Part shown: positions 11,958 through 23,279 of the stretch, piece by piece
How positions within the stretch are numbered: position 1 is the first letter of the stretch
How the letters are laid out: each line of letters begins with the position of its first letter
Origin: Dysidea avara
Taxonomy: Eukaryota; Porifera; Demospongiae; Dictyoceratida; Dysideidae
Assembly: GCF_963678975.1 (NCBI RefSeq)
Contig: NC_089281.1
Span: 27,198,765-27,262,764, forward strand
Direction: 5' to 3'
DNA: 64,000 nt
Notes under the pieces: model-generated
Database searches by the model: none
What the model saw: the letters and a program-made list of their open reading frames with translations, nothing else
Told to the model about the DNA's origin: nothing
Program-made: the position numbers and the translations under genes

Positions 11958-11964
11958 GAAATAC

Positions 11965-13484
11965 AGATACTAAATCATTTCTAGCGCCCAGATTCGGCGC
12001 TAGCCAATTAGTGCATGCCAATGACGTTCACACAGAAATCGCCTTGGCAACACAATGCTTTTGTTCGAATTGAAGTGCAATCATCTGACGTAACAAGCAT
12101 TACGTGCACTGTCTAATTGAATTCCTTTTGAAATTGTTGCATCCCGTACGCGTATTTTGTCCCATACGCGTATGGGACAACCCATACGCGTATGGGATAT
12201 CCCGTACGCGTATGGGCATTTTCCCTGTCCCATACGCGTATGGGCATCCCGTACGCGTATAGGGCCCCGTACGCGTACGGGACGATATAATTTAATTCTG
12301 AGGCGCTTAGCGTTGCTTGCATAGATTCAACTGGGTTTACAAATACGTAGCTTTTGCAGTTCAGTTTCATTAAATATACCTTTGTTTTGGCTGTACTACC
12401 TACTGGCATATACTATGTAGAAATTACATAGCTAGCACACTGCTGTCGCGCTTATTTGTAGCTAGCTAGCTAGCTATTTGTTTGCCTCATAGTACTTCGC
12501 GCACGTTTCTTCTCCATGCTATAAGCTGCTATGTGCTGCATGTATCATATATCTGGCCTTCACCATTCAAATCATGTGGAGCATGCATATGTTGATTAAA
12601 TCGGATGAACTTCTTGAGTAGTCTAGCAACCTTTTGGGCTAGCTAGTCACGAGTCCCTTGAACAAATCAGGCATCATTCTGCCTGTCCAGTAAAATATTT
12701 ACTTATTTATTTATTTGCAATGTACAAACTCAATTTGAGTATTAATTCTATAATCTATAATTACTAATTGTTCTTAATGGAGTAGCGATGGGCATGTCAG
12801 TCTGCCTGTCCAGTATAATAGATAAATAGCAAATTATTTATATAGCACACCATAAATATCTAGCTATTCTATTATGTGACTGGACATATACCAGTGGTCA
12901 AATGCATGCTGGGTAGAAATTAATGTGAATTATTGTGTAAGCAGAACTATGGTAAGTTAGTATAAATAGCTACATGCACTTCGTGCATATATAGCACAAC
13001 ATGCAGTACCGGGTAAATCATTAAAATCGATTGAAAGCTGCAATTCCATGAATCAATATAATTATTATTAGCTATAACAAGCCAGGTCATAAATTAATGC
13101 ATATAAATTAGACATGGACTAAGACTACATACTTATAACATAATAGTGCTGTCAGACCTTCAGTGCAGCTGGTCACTGTAAAGCTTTACAAACAAAAGCA
13201 AACAGCACAGCTAACATAATACCCATGCACTAACACAGAGTTCAGTCCAAGAGATTCGTTTCAACTAGTTAACGCAAGCGTAAGTGAGACTGAAGTTTAC
13301 ACATCCACTTAACGGTATATAAAACTACTAAAAATCGACTGATTTTCTGACATAGGATCACATAATCATAATATCTACTCTGCACTAAGCAGTAGCAGTG
13401 CTAGCTCTACACCATGCATGTTCGCTGGGGGCCAAACACAATTTTATAAATTATAATATGCCATACATTAATATTTAACCATGA
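11965..13484. other. Left subterminal region of the transposon, non-coding
   Basis: Lies downstream of the transposase stop codon and contains the palindrome array described separately. The rest is A/T-rich with short 'gctagctagctag' runs. No exon was found. Confidence 0.5.
12143..12286. repeat. Subterminal palindrome array, left
   Basis: Eight spaced copies of CCCRTACGCGTAYGGG (perfect form CCCATACGCGTATGGG) separated by a few bases (gcat, acaa, atat). The same motif clusters near the right end (21189-21285). Repeated motifs just inside the terminal repeats are commonly transposase-binding sites; here that is inference. Confidence 0.8.
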
Positions 13485-16400
13485 TTACATAAAGTCAATT
13501 ACATAGGTTGCACCAGTAGAACAGCATGGTCCAATAAAGTTAACTATAGGTATATCCTCTGGATTCAACTTAATGCTAATGTGCCTGTTGACACAATTCA
13601 GGTGGTACCATGATTCACATGTTCCACAGCCAATCTACGTATATATTCAGCTGATAGTCAATGAAACAAAGAGCAAACAACACTTACCCAATCCTGTGCT
13701 TTAGTAGCAGTGAATGAGCAGGTCCTGCAATGCTCTTCTATGGGTTCTGCAAACAAATAGATTGCTAACAACACTCATAAGTACCTTACAACTGCTTGTT
13801 TACCTGAATTGTTAAGTATTTCTTTTGCCATCTCTATTCTTAAATCGTGAACTGTTCCAGCATGGATGTTCATTGGTAAATGTCTTAAATATTGTTCAGC
13901 AAACTATTTTAGAAATTCTTTATGTTGTGTTGCAGAATATACTTAAGGCCATACCTTCATAACATAAACTCCACAAGACGAATTGTCTTCCTGTATACTG
14001 TGTGGAGGCGTAACGACTTCCCATACATACTTCTTTGGCCAATATCCACCACAATATTGATAGGTGCTGTAAGCGCTGCAAGAGAATTATATGCAAATAA
14101 CCAGGGATTATATGCAAATAGCCAGGGAGTTCAAAGAATGTGTTCCTGTTGATATGCAAATTAATGTGTATACATACTTAACTAACTATGTGTGCAAAAT
14201 ATTAACTGTACTAACTTCCAGTTTTTTCTTATCCTTTGTATTAGTCTATGATCTCTTTCTTCATACTTCTTTGGGTCAATGTAGAGAACCTTTCCATTCT
14301 TTGGTTCGACGATCTAAAGAAATAGTAGCTATAAAGATATAAATGTACAAATATGTCTGACCACCAATATCCAATGCATCTTCTGGTAGCAGTAAGGTCC
14401 AATGAGGGCATTGTAATGAGACAAATCAACCTGCAGAAATATATGTATACAGGTGTCTGTAAGTCCTCGTAAAGTACCAACTCATACATTGCTTAAAACT
14501 TTCTTCTTAAGGATATACGTCCCATTACAAATGTCATTCACTGCAGACACGTCCATGATAAATATTTCTTCTTCCTGTGTTTGGAAGTGAGCATGCACAT
14601 AATGCATACATTCATATGCACTAGACTTTTCTATGTATTATCTCTAACCTTTTTGTTGGCACGGATCATGTATAGTAGATAAGATGCTATCACCTATATA
14701 CAACATATATACATATATGCTTGCTTGCATAAAGTTTACAAGCACATACTTCATCAGTAACCCATCCATTGGTGTCGATCAGTGACAGAATTCCCTCGTC
14801 GTAAACTTTGTAACTACCAAACTTCGCTTCAAAAAGCATCTGGGTTTTGTTTCTGATTCTCATTAATCGGCCTGCATGATAGCAATATTATGCAGACAGA
14901 TGATATACCGGGCACAAAACCTTCGGTTTGATAATCATTTTCATCAACTTCTTCATCTGATGAATTAGGACAATACTGATGAACTACCCCTCCTGCAAAA
15001 TAAAGATGAAAATGAATGAATGAAAAGTGTAGATAGAGAAAAGTAGTTACAGCCTACAAAATATCCTTACGGGATTTGTGCAAGTGGAAATAGTCAATAA
15101 GTACATTAGCCATTGTAGGCTCTTCTTGATTCAATAAGTCGGCTGTTTGTTTGTTTGTCTCTACATCATCCTTCAAATCATACATTTTGTTGGTAAACTT
15201 TTGCACAATTGTGATTGGAACTGGTTCCTTGTGAGCATAGCAAAGATCCTTCAAACATTTCTGGTCTTCATAGTTATCCACAACATAGCTGTGCAGAAAT
15301 GCAGCTGGTAAGTTGGTTTTGAGACTGTTAGATATGTATTCATGGGCAGGCCCACATGGCTTAAACAAAAACGATGGATGGTTCTGTATAATAGTTTTCA
15401 TCTTCTTGCTAAGTTTCACAATTTTGTCAAACTGAAAGCTGTTCCCTGGTGGAATATCTTCATTGCTGAAAATTTCATGACCCCCTAAAATGTATAATCC
15501 ATGCAGATTAACACACACCTACATGATTGAATTTATTTCTTACCTTCAAGCTTAGGGCTGGTTTCTTCTACTGACATACTACTGGCTTCTTCTTCTTCTA
15601 CTCCCTGGACCCCAGAACTACCTGTTGTACCAATTCATCTTATACCGATGATCTACCCGTGCATGTACATTTACTTAGACATATCCATGACAAATATGCT
15701 ATGTATGGGGAGCATTAAAGATATTTTGTGTGCATGTCCATGCAGATGTTTCAATGCATCTCACTTCAACATAGTACATGCAGTGTACCCTCTACCATTT
15801 GGAACCAAGAGTTTGACCAATATGTGACCTGGGCTGACAAAATCAGTCTCTTATAGCCTGTCAAAATTTGACCTACTTTTAAATGCTTGAAGCTACATTA
15901 CTTTGTCCATGATTATAGCTAGCATCCACATAAACGTTTAACCACTTATGTAAAAATTGCTTACAATTTTAATGAAGTTTACAGAATTATTCTAGGTCAA
16001 ATACAGTGATGGAGATAGACAAGATTCAGTAAACATGTGTATTTTCGGGATATACACTGATTTTGTCAGACTGGGTCACATATTAATTTTTATGTGGACC
16101 AGAACTCATGGGGTTAATATTTTTTGTCCTTATTACAAAGTTATTTTTAGAGACAGGTTCTATTGTAACTATATGTAGCTGTAATATCATGTCTGGCATG
16201 ATAGTTATTGTATGCATATGTGCTCACATCCATCCCGAGCATTGCTGTATGATGGCTCTAGGTCAACCTGTTCCCTCTTCACTGGAAAGCTATCACTGCC
16301 AATTTGTTTTGTCTTCACTGAGGTGCTTCCTGTACGATTCTCATTAGCTTGTTCACCGGTCTCAGTGTTCAATGGGCAACTATCATCAATGCTAGAATCA

Positions 16401-19400
16401 TCTGCTGTCAAAGTGGAATATAATTATATTATACTACACAAAAATAACTACTATTCATACCGATGACTGAATTCTTGCATCTTGTCCCTTTGTGGCAATA
16501 TGTTGTGCATTTTACTTTGCTTTTGAAACATACACATTTGCCATTTACACAACCAGATTTGCAATTGCAGTGTGAAACATCAGTTTTCCTTCGATTGAAT
16601 TTTTTTGCAGCCGATCGCAGTGCTATTGTGGGATCATCTTCCCACCCAGTGGTTTGTACTGTTGCATGAAAGCACTTCTGAAGCTGGTCAGTTCGACATC
16701 TTCCTTTCAAAAGTCCATACTCGGTTCTTATTTTGTAAGACCCATGTTGTTTTGCAACCACAACTCCTGGTATTCTTCTCAAATCACCTACACCTCTGTC
16801 ATGTCGTGGAATCCTTACAGTCACACCATCCCCAATTTTAAATTTTACAGCCTTGATTCTTTTGCTGTTATCATAAAGTTTCTTCATTTTAGCAGCTGAA
16901 TTTGCAATGTTTTTCTTTGCAAACTGTCTAACTTCATGGTGCCTGTCTTCATTTTCTGCATTAATAACAAACAAAGCAGCTGCAATGGCAATTTTAAATC
17001 ATTCCCCTTATACCTGCTGGAATGATAGGTGTCTGCTGTCTGAACTCTGTGTCACCAACACAGGTTCTGGCCTTGGCCACTTCAGGTTGCGTAGCCTTGG
17101 TCACCGGATCAGAGTAAGAATCTGTGTTACCTAGCTCTGTCAAATCATCAGTTTCTGTGGGAGGATCCATAATAATGGTCTCTTCTTCTGCCAAACACAT
17201 TCCTTTCACGGGTTCAGAAGATGGATCTAGACCAAACACCACTTGGTATGGTGATGTTTTAATGGTCGCATGTGGTTGCTTATTGATTGTAACTGGAAAA
17301 ACAAAATTATATACAATAATTGGCATCAATAGCACCTGTTTTAATAAAACTTACATTGAACTCTGGGAAGAAACTGAACCCATTCTGTTGTCTTCATGTC
17401 AGCCATGAGTGAAGTGAGCATGTGTTTCACCACTCCGTTAGCTTTTTCAACACACCCATTTGATTGGGGGTGCCTTGGTCTACCTCGAATTAAAATTGTC
17501 TCTTGACTCCACTCATGAACAATCGTCTCAAAAAGCTATAAAGGAATGCATAAAATACAGCATGCACCTAGACAGTTGTCTTTCCAACCTCATTGTTGAA
17601 TTCTCGACCATGATCAGATTGGAGTATCTTAGGTACCCCAAGGTATGCGAAAACATATCGTTGCAAGCACAAAACAGTTTCTGCAGCACACTTCCTAGAT
17701 TGTGCCCATAGAATGGAAAACTTGCTAAAGTGATCTTTGTAATGACCAATCCATCTGTTGTTGCTGTCTGGAATGCTTGACATGTCAATCAAATCAATCT
17801 ACAATATGAAGTATATATATATAATACACTTATTATGTTATTCCTGCATAAATGGAATATAAAAGCAATATTATTTACCTGTCCACGAACATGGAATCTC
17901 TTTGAAATGATGGGTTTCAAAGGAGCTTTTGTTAATTGAGGCTTCTTACAAGAGCAAGTGAGGCACAGTCTGCAATATTCCTCTACACAAGTTCGTGTTA
18001 TCCCTTCGTAGTTTGACGAAATCTTCAGGCGAAAGAATGAAAATTATTGTGTGGCAGTGCTTATACCGCTTACACATACAGTGAAAATGTGCATTTTTAA
18101 TAATGCAATAATGACAATAGCAGCTAGGGAGTGTACATAGTTAATGCATTAATGCTAGCTGATTTATTAATAACACTCATATAATTATATTATACTATTA
18201 TGCATACCACTGAATAAGTCTTCCTAACACCCAAGTGTGCCGTGCCTTTCTCACGAACAGACTGGATGATATCAAATATATCATCTGTTGTTACTACTCT
18301 TCTATAGCCTTCAAACAGAGAATTGGCCGGAACCTATATATATTAATGAGACATGCATACATGTGAAAATAGCTATAGCTATATATCTCCAAATTTTATA
18401 GGCAGCTACATAATATATATTAAAAAGATTTAGCCACTCACACATTGAAAGGGTCTGATATATTTTGCGTTAAAAACTTATTTCTCCAATTGCAACAGGG
18501 TATAATATTGAGACAGACTGTCAAGTACCCATGCATACTCCAGGGGCGGATCCAGGAGCCAGCAAGGGGAGGGGCGCAAACAGGCTAAGTTGTAGGTGGC
18601 TGGGGAGATCCAGATTCTCTTGATAGTTGCTGCGTTTTTGAAGCAGCAAATAATCACCTCTTAGCAGTGTCTCACTGATGATTTTTGTCACTTTGGCCTT
18701 TGAAGATGGCTGTGAAGCCTTAAAAGCTGTTAGAAGGTTTCAAACGTCTTCAACAGCAACACTGTAATTAATTTTAGAGGCGCTTAGTACGCACGAAGGT
18801 GCAGGGTAACAATTTAACAGCTAGTTTGACATTGCTTTACTTCAGTTTCAGGTGAAATTGTAATAAGTGCTAGTAAAATGTGCATATTTTCATAATTTAT
18901 ATATATATATAGCTAAACTGATCTTGCCCTGACATAAAGTTTATTATTTTAATCACAAGTCGGTATGGCTGGCTCTTCCTGGGTCTTCCACGAGGGGGGG
19001 GCATTTGCCCCAAATGCCCCATCCTGGATCCGCCATTGTACTCCATAGTTAATGCCACCGACATGCGCGGTGTTGAAGGAGCGCGCGGCCGCGTTAAACT
19101 CACCATGCTCTTGCTCTTTGTAGGAACGATCCGGCACAGCATTATTTAATCCAATCTGCGGAAAATCTTTCAGTTCAAACTGCTTCTCCTTGACGTACTG
19201 CCTAAATCTTGGTTTAATTTCGTAATCGTCCTTGGAATCACCACCATCTTCCGAGCCATCTTCAGCTCCGTGACCAGAGTGGTCTAATGTACGAACGAAA
19301 GAGGAACATTGAACTACAGCCTATACTACACAGCCGCTTAGCTACCTTCAAGCAAGGTGGCCTTGATTAAATCGAATTTCTCACGGTTAAACAAAGAATT

Positions 19401-19478
19401 AGAACGTTTCGCGGCCTGGCTAGCTAGGAACTCGTTAAATTCTCTCCGAACCCTTTCCACGGAAATTTTATCATCCAT
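13485..19478 (-). CDS. Transposase: integrase - CXC - Ulp1 protease - PHD finger fusion
   Basis: Minus-strand exons in transcript order: 19478-19346, 19283-19042, 18333-18208, 18022-17879, 17798-17589, 17535-17355, 17292-17014, 16979-16461, 16404-16228, 15621-15544, 15484-15071, 14992-14921, 14871-14750, 14693-14649, 14574-14488, 14430-14365, 14313-14216, 14075-13955, 13903-13804, 13746-13688 and 13634-13485 (TAA). They join in frame with no stop and give about 1140 residues. Domains in order: an H2C2 zinc region (HLGVRKTYS...CRLCLTC, ~155-195); an rve integrase core with the triad D (IDLIDMS), D (SDHGREF) and E (HPQSNGCVEKAN), the last two 38 apart; a Cys-rich CXC-like region (NCKSGCVNGKCVCF, ~580-610); an acidic linker; a Ulp1/C48 protease with His in KMHWIL, Asp in LYIDP, Gln in SIQEDN and Cys in SSCGVYV; and a PHD-like finger (CRTC...CGTCESWYHLNC). 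One exon end uses gttgga as donor. The first in-frame ATG is at 19478, but coding-like sequence continues upstream to about 19610. All catalytic residues are present, so the gene looks recently functional. Confidence 0.9.
15823..16080. mobile_element. TA-flanked MITE nested in transposase intron
   Basis: The ends tgtgacctgggctgacaaaa and ttttgtcagactgggtcaca are inverted copies, and TA lies on each side (15821-15822, 16081-16082). It sits in the intron between the exons 16404-16228 and 15621-15544, so it does not break the reading frame. Confidence 0.75.
18543..19038. mobile_element. 496-bp inverted-repeat element at a splice donor
   Basis: The ends ggcggatccagga and tcctggatccgcc are inverted copies. 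The 7-bp duplication tactcca lies on both sides (18536-18542 and 19039-19045). Read on the minus strand the duplication is tggagta, which contains the exon end and donor GGA|gta, so the donor dinucleotide is kept after insertion. No coding capacity is visible. Confidence 0.8.
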
Positions 19479-21188
19479 CACGGCATTCAAGCGGGACTCG
19501 ATACTCTCAGGTGATACTGTCAGGTCATAAACTATACTGCTAGCAAACACTATAGGATTGCATGCATCAGCACTTGTGGCGGCAAATAAGCTCAGTAAAG
19601 CGAGCAGCAAAGAGCCCGGATCAAAAGAGAGGTGTTAAAATTATAGAGAGAGCATGTATCAGGCACTGATACAGAAATATATATTATCAAGAGTTCATAA
19701 TATTATGAAGGGAGGTGGCTGGTCCAAGTTCAAGCTGAGAGAATAGAAGTGTAGAATCTACATAAAATATATAATCAACCCAGACTGCTTTTAATTCTGT
19801 ATATAATATAACCTGTAACTTTAGTTTTGTAATTTAATTTTTTTCCTTGCCATGCCCACTGCTGTCCACTGTTGGTCAGACATGTGGTCGCATGTTGTCC
19901 GAGGACACATTCTCTTGTACACAATATAATATAATTTGTTTGTAATCAGTCATTCGTGTTTTCTCAACAATTATTAATGATAGTTTCTTCTTCTATACAT
20001 AATATATATACATGGACAAAATGAAAGTGAGTTTTAGTAGGACTCGAGCATGATCAATGTATCAGATAATGAGGGTGGTGATAGCTACTGACCATATCCA
20101 TGGCTGGTGTACGGCTTACAGTCTAGATAAACACATGATGGGTCACAGTGTACTCTTAGTACACTGTAGGCTAGCATACTGCACAGCATGCCCTGCTAGG
20201 AATAAAAGGGCATTCTTCCCAATTTTTGAATATCTACCTTCCTGAGATTAAAACTATAGAAGAAAACCTTTTAAGTCTAGGATTTGTTTAACTATTCTTA
20301 CTACCAACTGCCTATGCTATATAGACTCACTTCTCTTCTACATGCTGTCAATGGTATGAAACTAGTATGTAAATGCATAGCCACAGTATTTTATTATTTT
20401 TTGGCAGGAAGTAAAGGCATGCCTATGCAATTCACAGGCCAAGCAAGGTGGGTGCCTAGCCACCCCATCCACTCCCTGGATCAGCCCCGGCCCTATGCAT
20501 GTGTGGCAAAGGCCACATGGGTGAGTGGTTGCTAGGAGCATGTTCGATTGTTGACTGGATAGCCACTTCACTTCCTGCTTGGATGGCTCCTTGAGGTATT
20601 GTTGCTCAGCAGTTGCTATCGGTGATGCTACATATTACTTAATTGCCCCATGCAATGAAGTAATTTTTTCTAGTTATAATGTTGTTTATGACCCACACTG
20701 TTAAAAAGGATGTTCCCAGTACACCTTTCGGGGTGTCCCCCACATGTTCCAGAATAGCTAGCTATATACATTAGCTATACACTCCTGCATTTGTTGCACC
20801 TTTGCAATTTTAACTCTTCTAAGTGCTGATAGTTCAAATCAGGATTCAGGATACCAGCTGCTTTATCTATAAGTTAGTTTTGCATTAAGAATAAATATTA
20901 TATTAAACTTGATATCATGCTATAGCTAGCTTTACTGTTTTATTCACATACAATAGACTGTGTACTACACCTTCATGCAAGTTCCAGTAAAACTATAAAA
21001 GTCATTTTTCTCTCCACGCCATGTCAACCCATTGAACCTGTCGATAGCGAATTAAGCGCCTCTAAAATCATTTATCGTCTAGCCAATTCATTCAGTTACA
21101 GCTAGATAACAGTGATTTTGTAGTGCAACACAGCTATTTGGACAAGATCTAGGCGTGCATAGTAAGATGGAACCTATTTCAAAACATC
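19479..21188. other. 5' side of the transposase gene, promoter region of the transposon
   Basis: The transposase promoter should lie here. The coding-like frame continues upstream to a TAA at about 19635-19637. No further exon is recognisable. Bases 20040-20640 contain only short unassigned frames. Confidence 0.4.
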
Positions 21189-21285
21189 GTCCCATACGCG
21201 TATGGGCATCCCATACGCGTACAGGCACCCCGTACGAGTATACGCGTATGGGATATCCCATACGCGTATGGGCAAAATACGCATG
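21189..21285. repeat. Subterminal palindrome array, right
   Basis: About five copies of the CCCATACGCGTATGGG-type palindrome, some truncated, ending roughly 80 bases inside the right end. It mirrors the array at 12143-12286. Confidence 0.8.
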
Positions 21286-21298
21286 AGGGACACAACAA

Positions 21299-21364
21299 AA
21301 TGATTAGGTATTTGTATTTCACCAGACCCTTACTTTTTGCGAAGGGGCGGGCGGCGCCAGACTA
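21299..21364 (-). repeat. Right terminal inverted repeat of the transposon
   Basis: Inverse of the left terminal repeat (10807-10857, continuing at 11958 after the nested foldback). This end is uninterrupted and shows the original sequence at the nested insertion site. Confidence 0.9.
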
Positions 21365-21373
21365 ATCAAGACA
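21365..21373. repeat. 9-bp target-site duplication, right copy
   Basis: atcaagaca, identical to 10798-10806. Confidence 0.9.
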
Positions 21374-21410
21374 CACGTAGTGTGTCGTGCGGCCCAAGAA
21401 GCCGGCGCGC

Positions 21411-22160
21411 CACACCGTGAGTATATTTACAGGAAGAAAGTAAACGCGATTTTCACACCTTTGTAGCTCCGTGATTCCTTATCCTATTGAAACCAAAGTT
21501 GTTACAGAAGTGTCGGCTAGGTAGGGGAGTCCACATACCAAATGTGAAGAAAATCGCTCCGGCCATTTCCGAGATACGAGCGGCCAAAGTTTGGGGTTTT
21601 TTTTCTTCGTTTTTTTCTTCTTCTACTTCTTCTTTTCGCACACTTTGCAAAATCCGCAATAAAACACGAATGCGTGCTTGGATCGGGCTGAAATTTGGCA
21701 CACTTAAAGGGCTCATTAAGGCGAATCTCAGTACCAAGTTTGGTACGAATCCGATGAACATTCACGGAGTTATGACCGATTATTTGCGTAAAATGAGGTC
21801 GAAGGTCTGTCACGCCCACAGGGTAAACCGCTTGAAGGAATGAGCTGAAAATTGATATGTAGATGGAGTAACTATCGTAGGAGTGCCTTTTTGTGGTTTG
21901 AAAGGAATCCAGTTAAAGGCCATCGAGATATGACACAAAACCCAACCTATGTCACAATTACGCGATCGACTTTTATGAATAAAAAAACTATTAGTTTTCA
22001 CGCCTACCAGGCAAACCGCTTAGAACAGTGAGCTGAAAATCGGTGTGTAGCTGGAATAATTATCATAGAAAGTCCTTGCAGTAGTACAGAAGAATCGGAT
22101 CACAAACCACTGAGTTATGATTCCAAAGCCAACTACGTGTAGCATATGCGAGATCGAGAT
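21411..22160. repeat. Repeat-complex head segment, copy 1
   Basis: About 90% or more like 46479-47226 over its whole length. Frames on both strands stay open over about 100 codons (GVTDLR-type on the minus strand) with a Lys/Arg-rich poly-A/poly-T part, but there is no recognisable domain and neither strand is clearly the coding one. It ends with the dispersed motif TACTCTAATAGAACAGTCA at 22160-22178. Confidence 0.7.
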
Positions 22161-22179
22161 ACTCTAATAGAACAGTCAC

Positions 22180-22830
22180 CCTAATAAAGCATTCAGCTAC
22201 GTTTATAACTTACTCCATTATAGAATTATATGACATTGCAAGTTATTCTGTAGGGAGTTCAGCTACAAACAGTTAATCTTATAGACAATTCAGCTACAAG
22301 CAAGTCATCCTGTAGAGAGTTCAGCTACAAATATGTTGCTGTAGAGATTCAGAACATTATAAGTCACACTGAAGAGAATTCAACTATAAACAAGTCACCT
22401 TGTAGAGAGTTCAGCTACAACAAGTCACTCTAGAGAATTCAGCTACAAACAAGTCACTGCGTAAAGGGTTCAGCTACAAAAAAGCTACCTAGTAGAGAGT
22501 TCATCTAGATCAGTTACAAACAAGTCAAGTTACTTTATGCAATGTTCAGCAACAAGTAAGTCACTCTGTAGAGAGTTCAGCTACAAACAAGTCACTCTGT
22601 AGTACAAAGAAGTCACCGTGGAGAGAGAGTTCAGCAACCAATCAAAAAACCACCATGTAAAAGAGTTCAGCTATACAAACAAGATATAACTCTATAGAGA
22701 GATCAGGTAGAAACTTAACAGATCACACTGTAGAGAGTTCAGCTAGAAACAAGTCATCCTGACTGAGTAGAGAGATCAACTAGAAAACATCACCTTGTAG
22801 AGAGTTCAAATCACCCTGCAGATCACCCTT
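22180..22830 (+). repeat. ~31-bp minisatellite, forward array
   Basis: Degenerate tandem units of the form 'gtagagagttcagctacaaa' + 'caagtcaccct'. The same unit fills 47240-49390 in this orientation. Confidence 0.85.
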
Positions 22831-23279
22831 TTTTTACAGCTTGGCTGTTTTGGATTAGATTTCACTCCTTTTTGTATTTGTATACCCCAAAGCCGGCGAT
22901 AGGCCGGCTTTGGGACTTTTTAACCTGTCTTTTTTTCTTTACTACAGGAAGAAGAAAAGATGAAGCAGATGTACTTTAAATATTTATCAGTAAATGTACA
23001 AATTATATATATAATACATATGTGAGTGGTTCAAGTAAAATCAAAGAATTATTGCCGTATTTTAAAAACTTATTTTTTTAAATACAATTATATAATTTAG
23101 TCTGTGAGGAATGTTGTATCAACATAATAACTAATTTTGATAAATCTTGTGCATGGTGAAGTCATAATGATGATGTCATATTGATGACATCATAATGCTA
23201 AATTTTAATCTGCATTTTTTTCAGATTTGTTCAAAAGAAATAAAATTTGGATTTTACTTGAACCTCTCACATATATTTA
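22831..23279. repeat. Spacer between opposed minisatellite arrays
   Basis: Contains 'cagcttggctgttttggatt', a GC-rich hairpin (aaagccggcgataggccggcttt, 22891-22913) and a stretch shared in inverse orientation with 49440-49605. The part at 23000-23270 has no counterpart that I see. Confidence 0.65.

Larger units (their letters stand above)
10807..21364 (-). mobile_element. Complete integrase-type DNA transposon (GINGER/KRBA2-like), 10.6 kb with nested insertions
   Basis: Both ends carry the same ~66-bp terminal inverted repeat. It starts tagtctggc, continues with ccgcccgccccttc and agtaagggtctggtgaaatac, and the two ends differ at about 6 positions. The flanks are a perfect 9-bp duplication. 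Inside are one long minus-strand gene (13485-19478), and at each end a cluster of the palindrome CCCATACGCGTATGGG. Three later insertions interrupt it: a 1.1-kb foldback in the left terminal repeat, a TA-flanked MITE at 15823-16080 and a 496-bp element at 18543-19038. Without these the element is about 8.7 kb. The coding gene is related to the GINGER2/KRBA2-SCAND3 integrase lineage. A 9-bp duplication is longer than I know for that group, so placement in a named superfamily is uncertain. Confidence 0.9.

Noticed and set aside
12143..12286. Cloning-vector or linker contamination (ACGCGT sites)
   Set aside because: The motif is part of a longer palindrome that also occurs at the other end of the transposon, with natural variation.
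15054..15518. Separate small minus-strand protein of 154 residues
   Set aside because: Its central part is exon 15484-15071 of the fused transposase. The apparent N-terminus reads into the intron.
19338..19610. Secreted protein starting MLLALL on the minus strand
   Set aside because: The apparent first codon is TTG. The first ATG in the frame is at 19478, and the frame continues into the transposase exons.
10807..21364. Polinton/Maverick element
   Set aside because: An integrase is present, but I found no DNA polymerase B, ATPase or capsid frames. The duplication is 9 bp rather than 6 and the terminal repeats are only about 66 bp.
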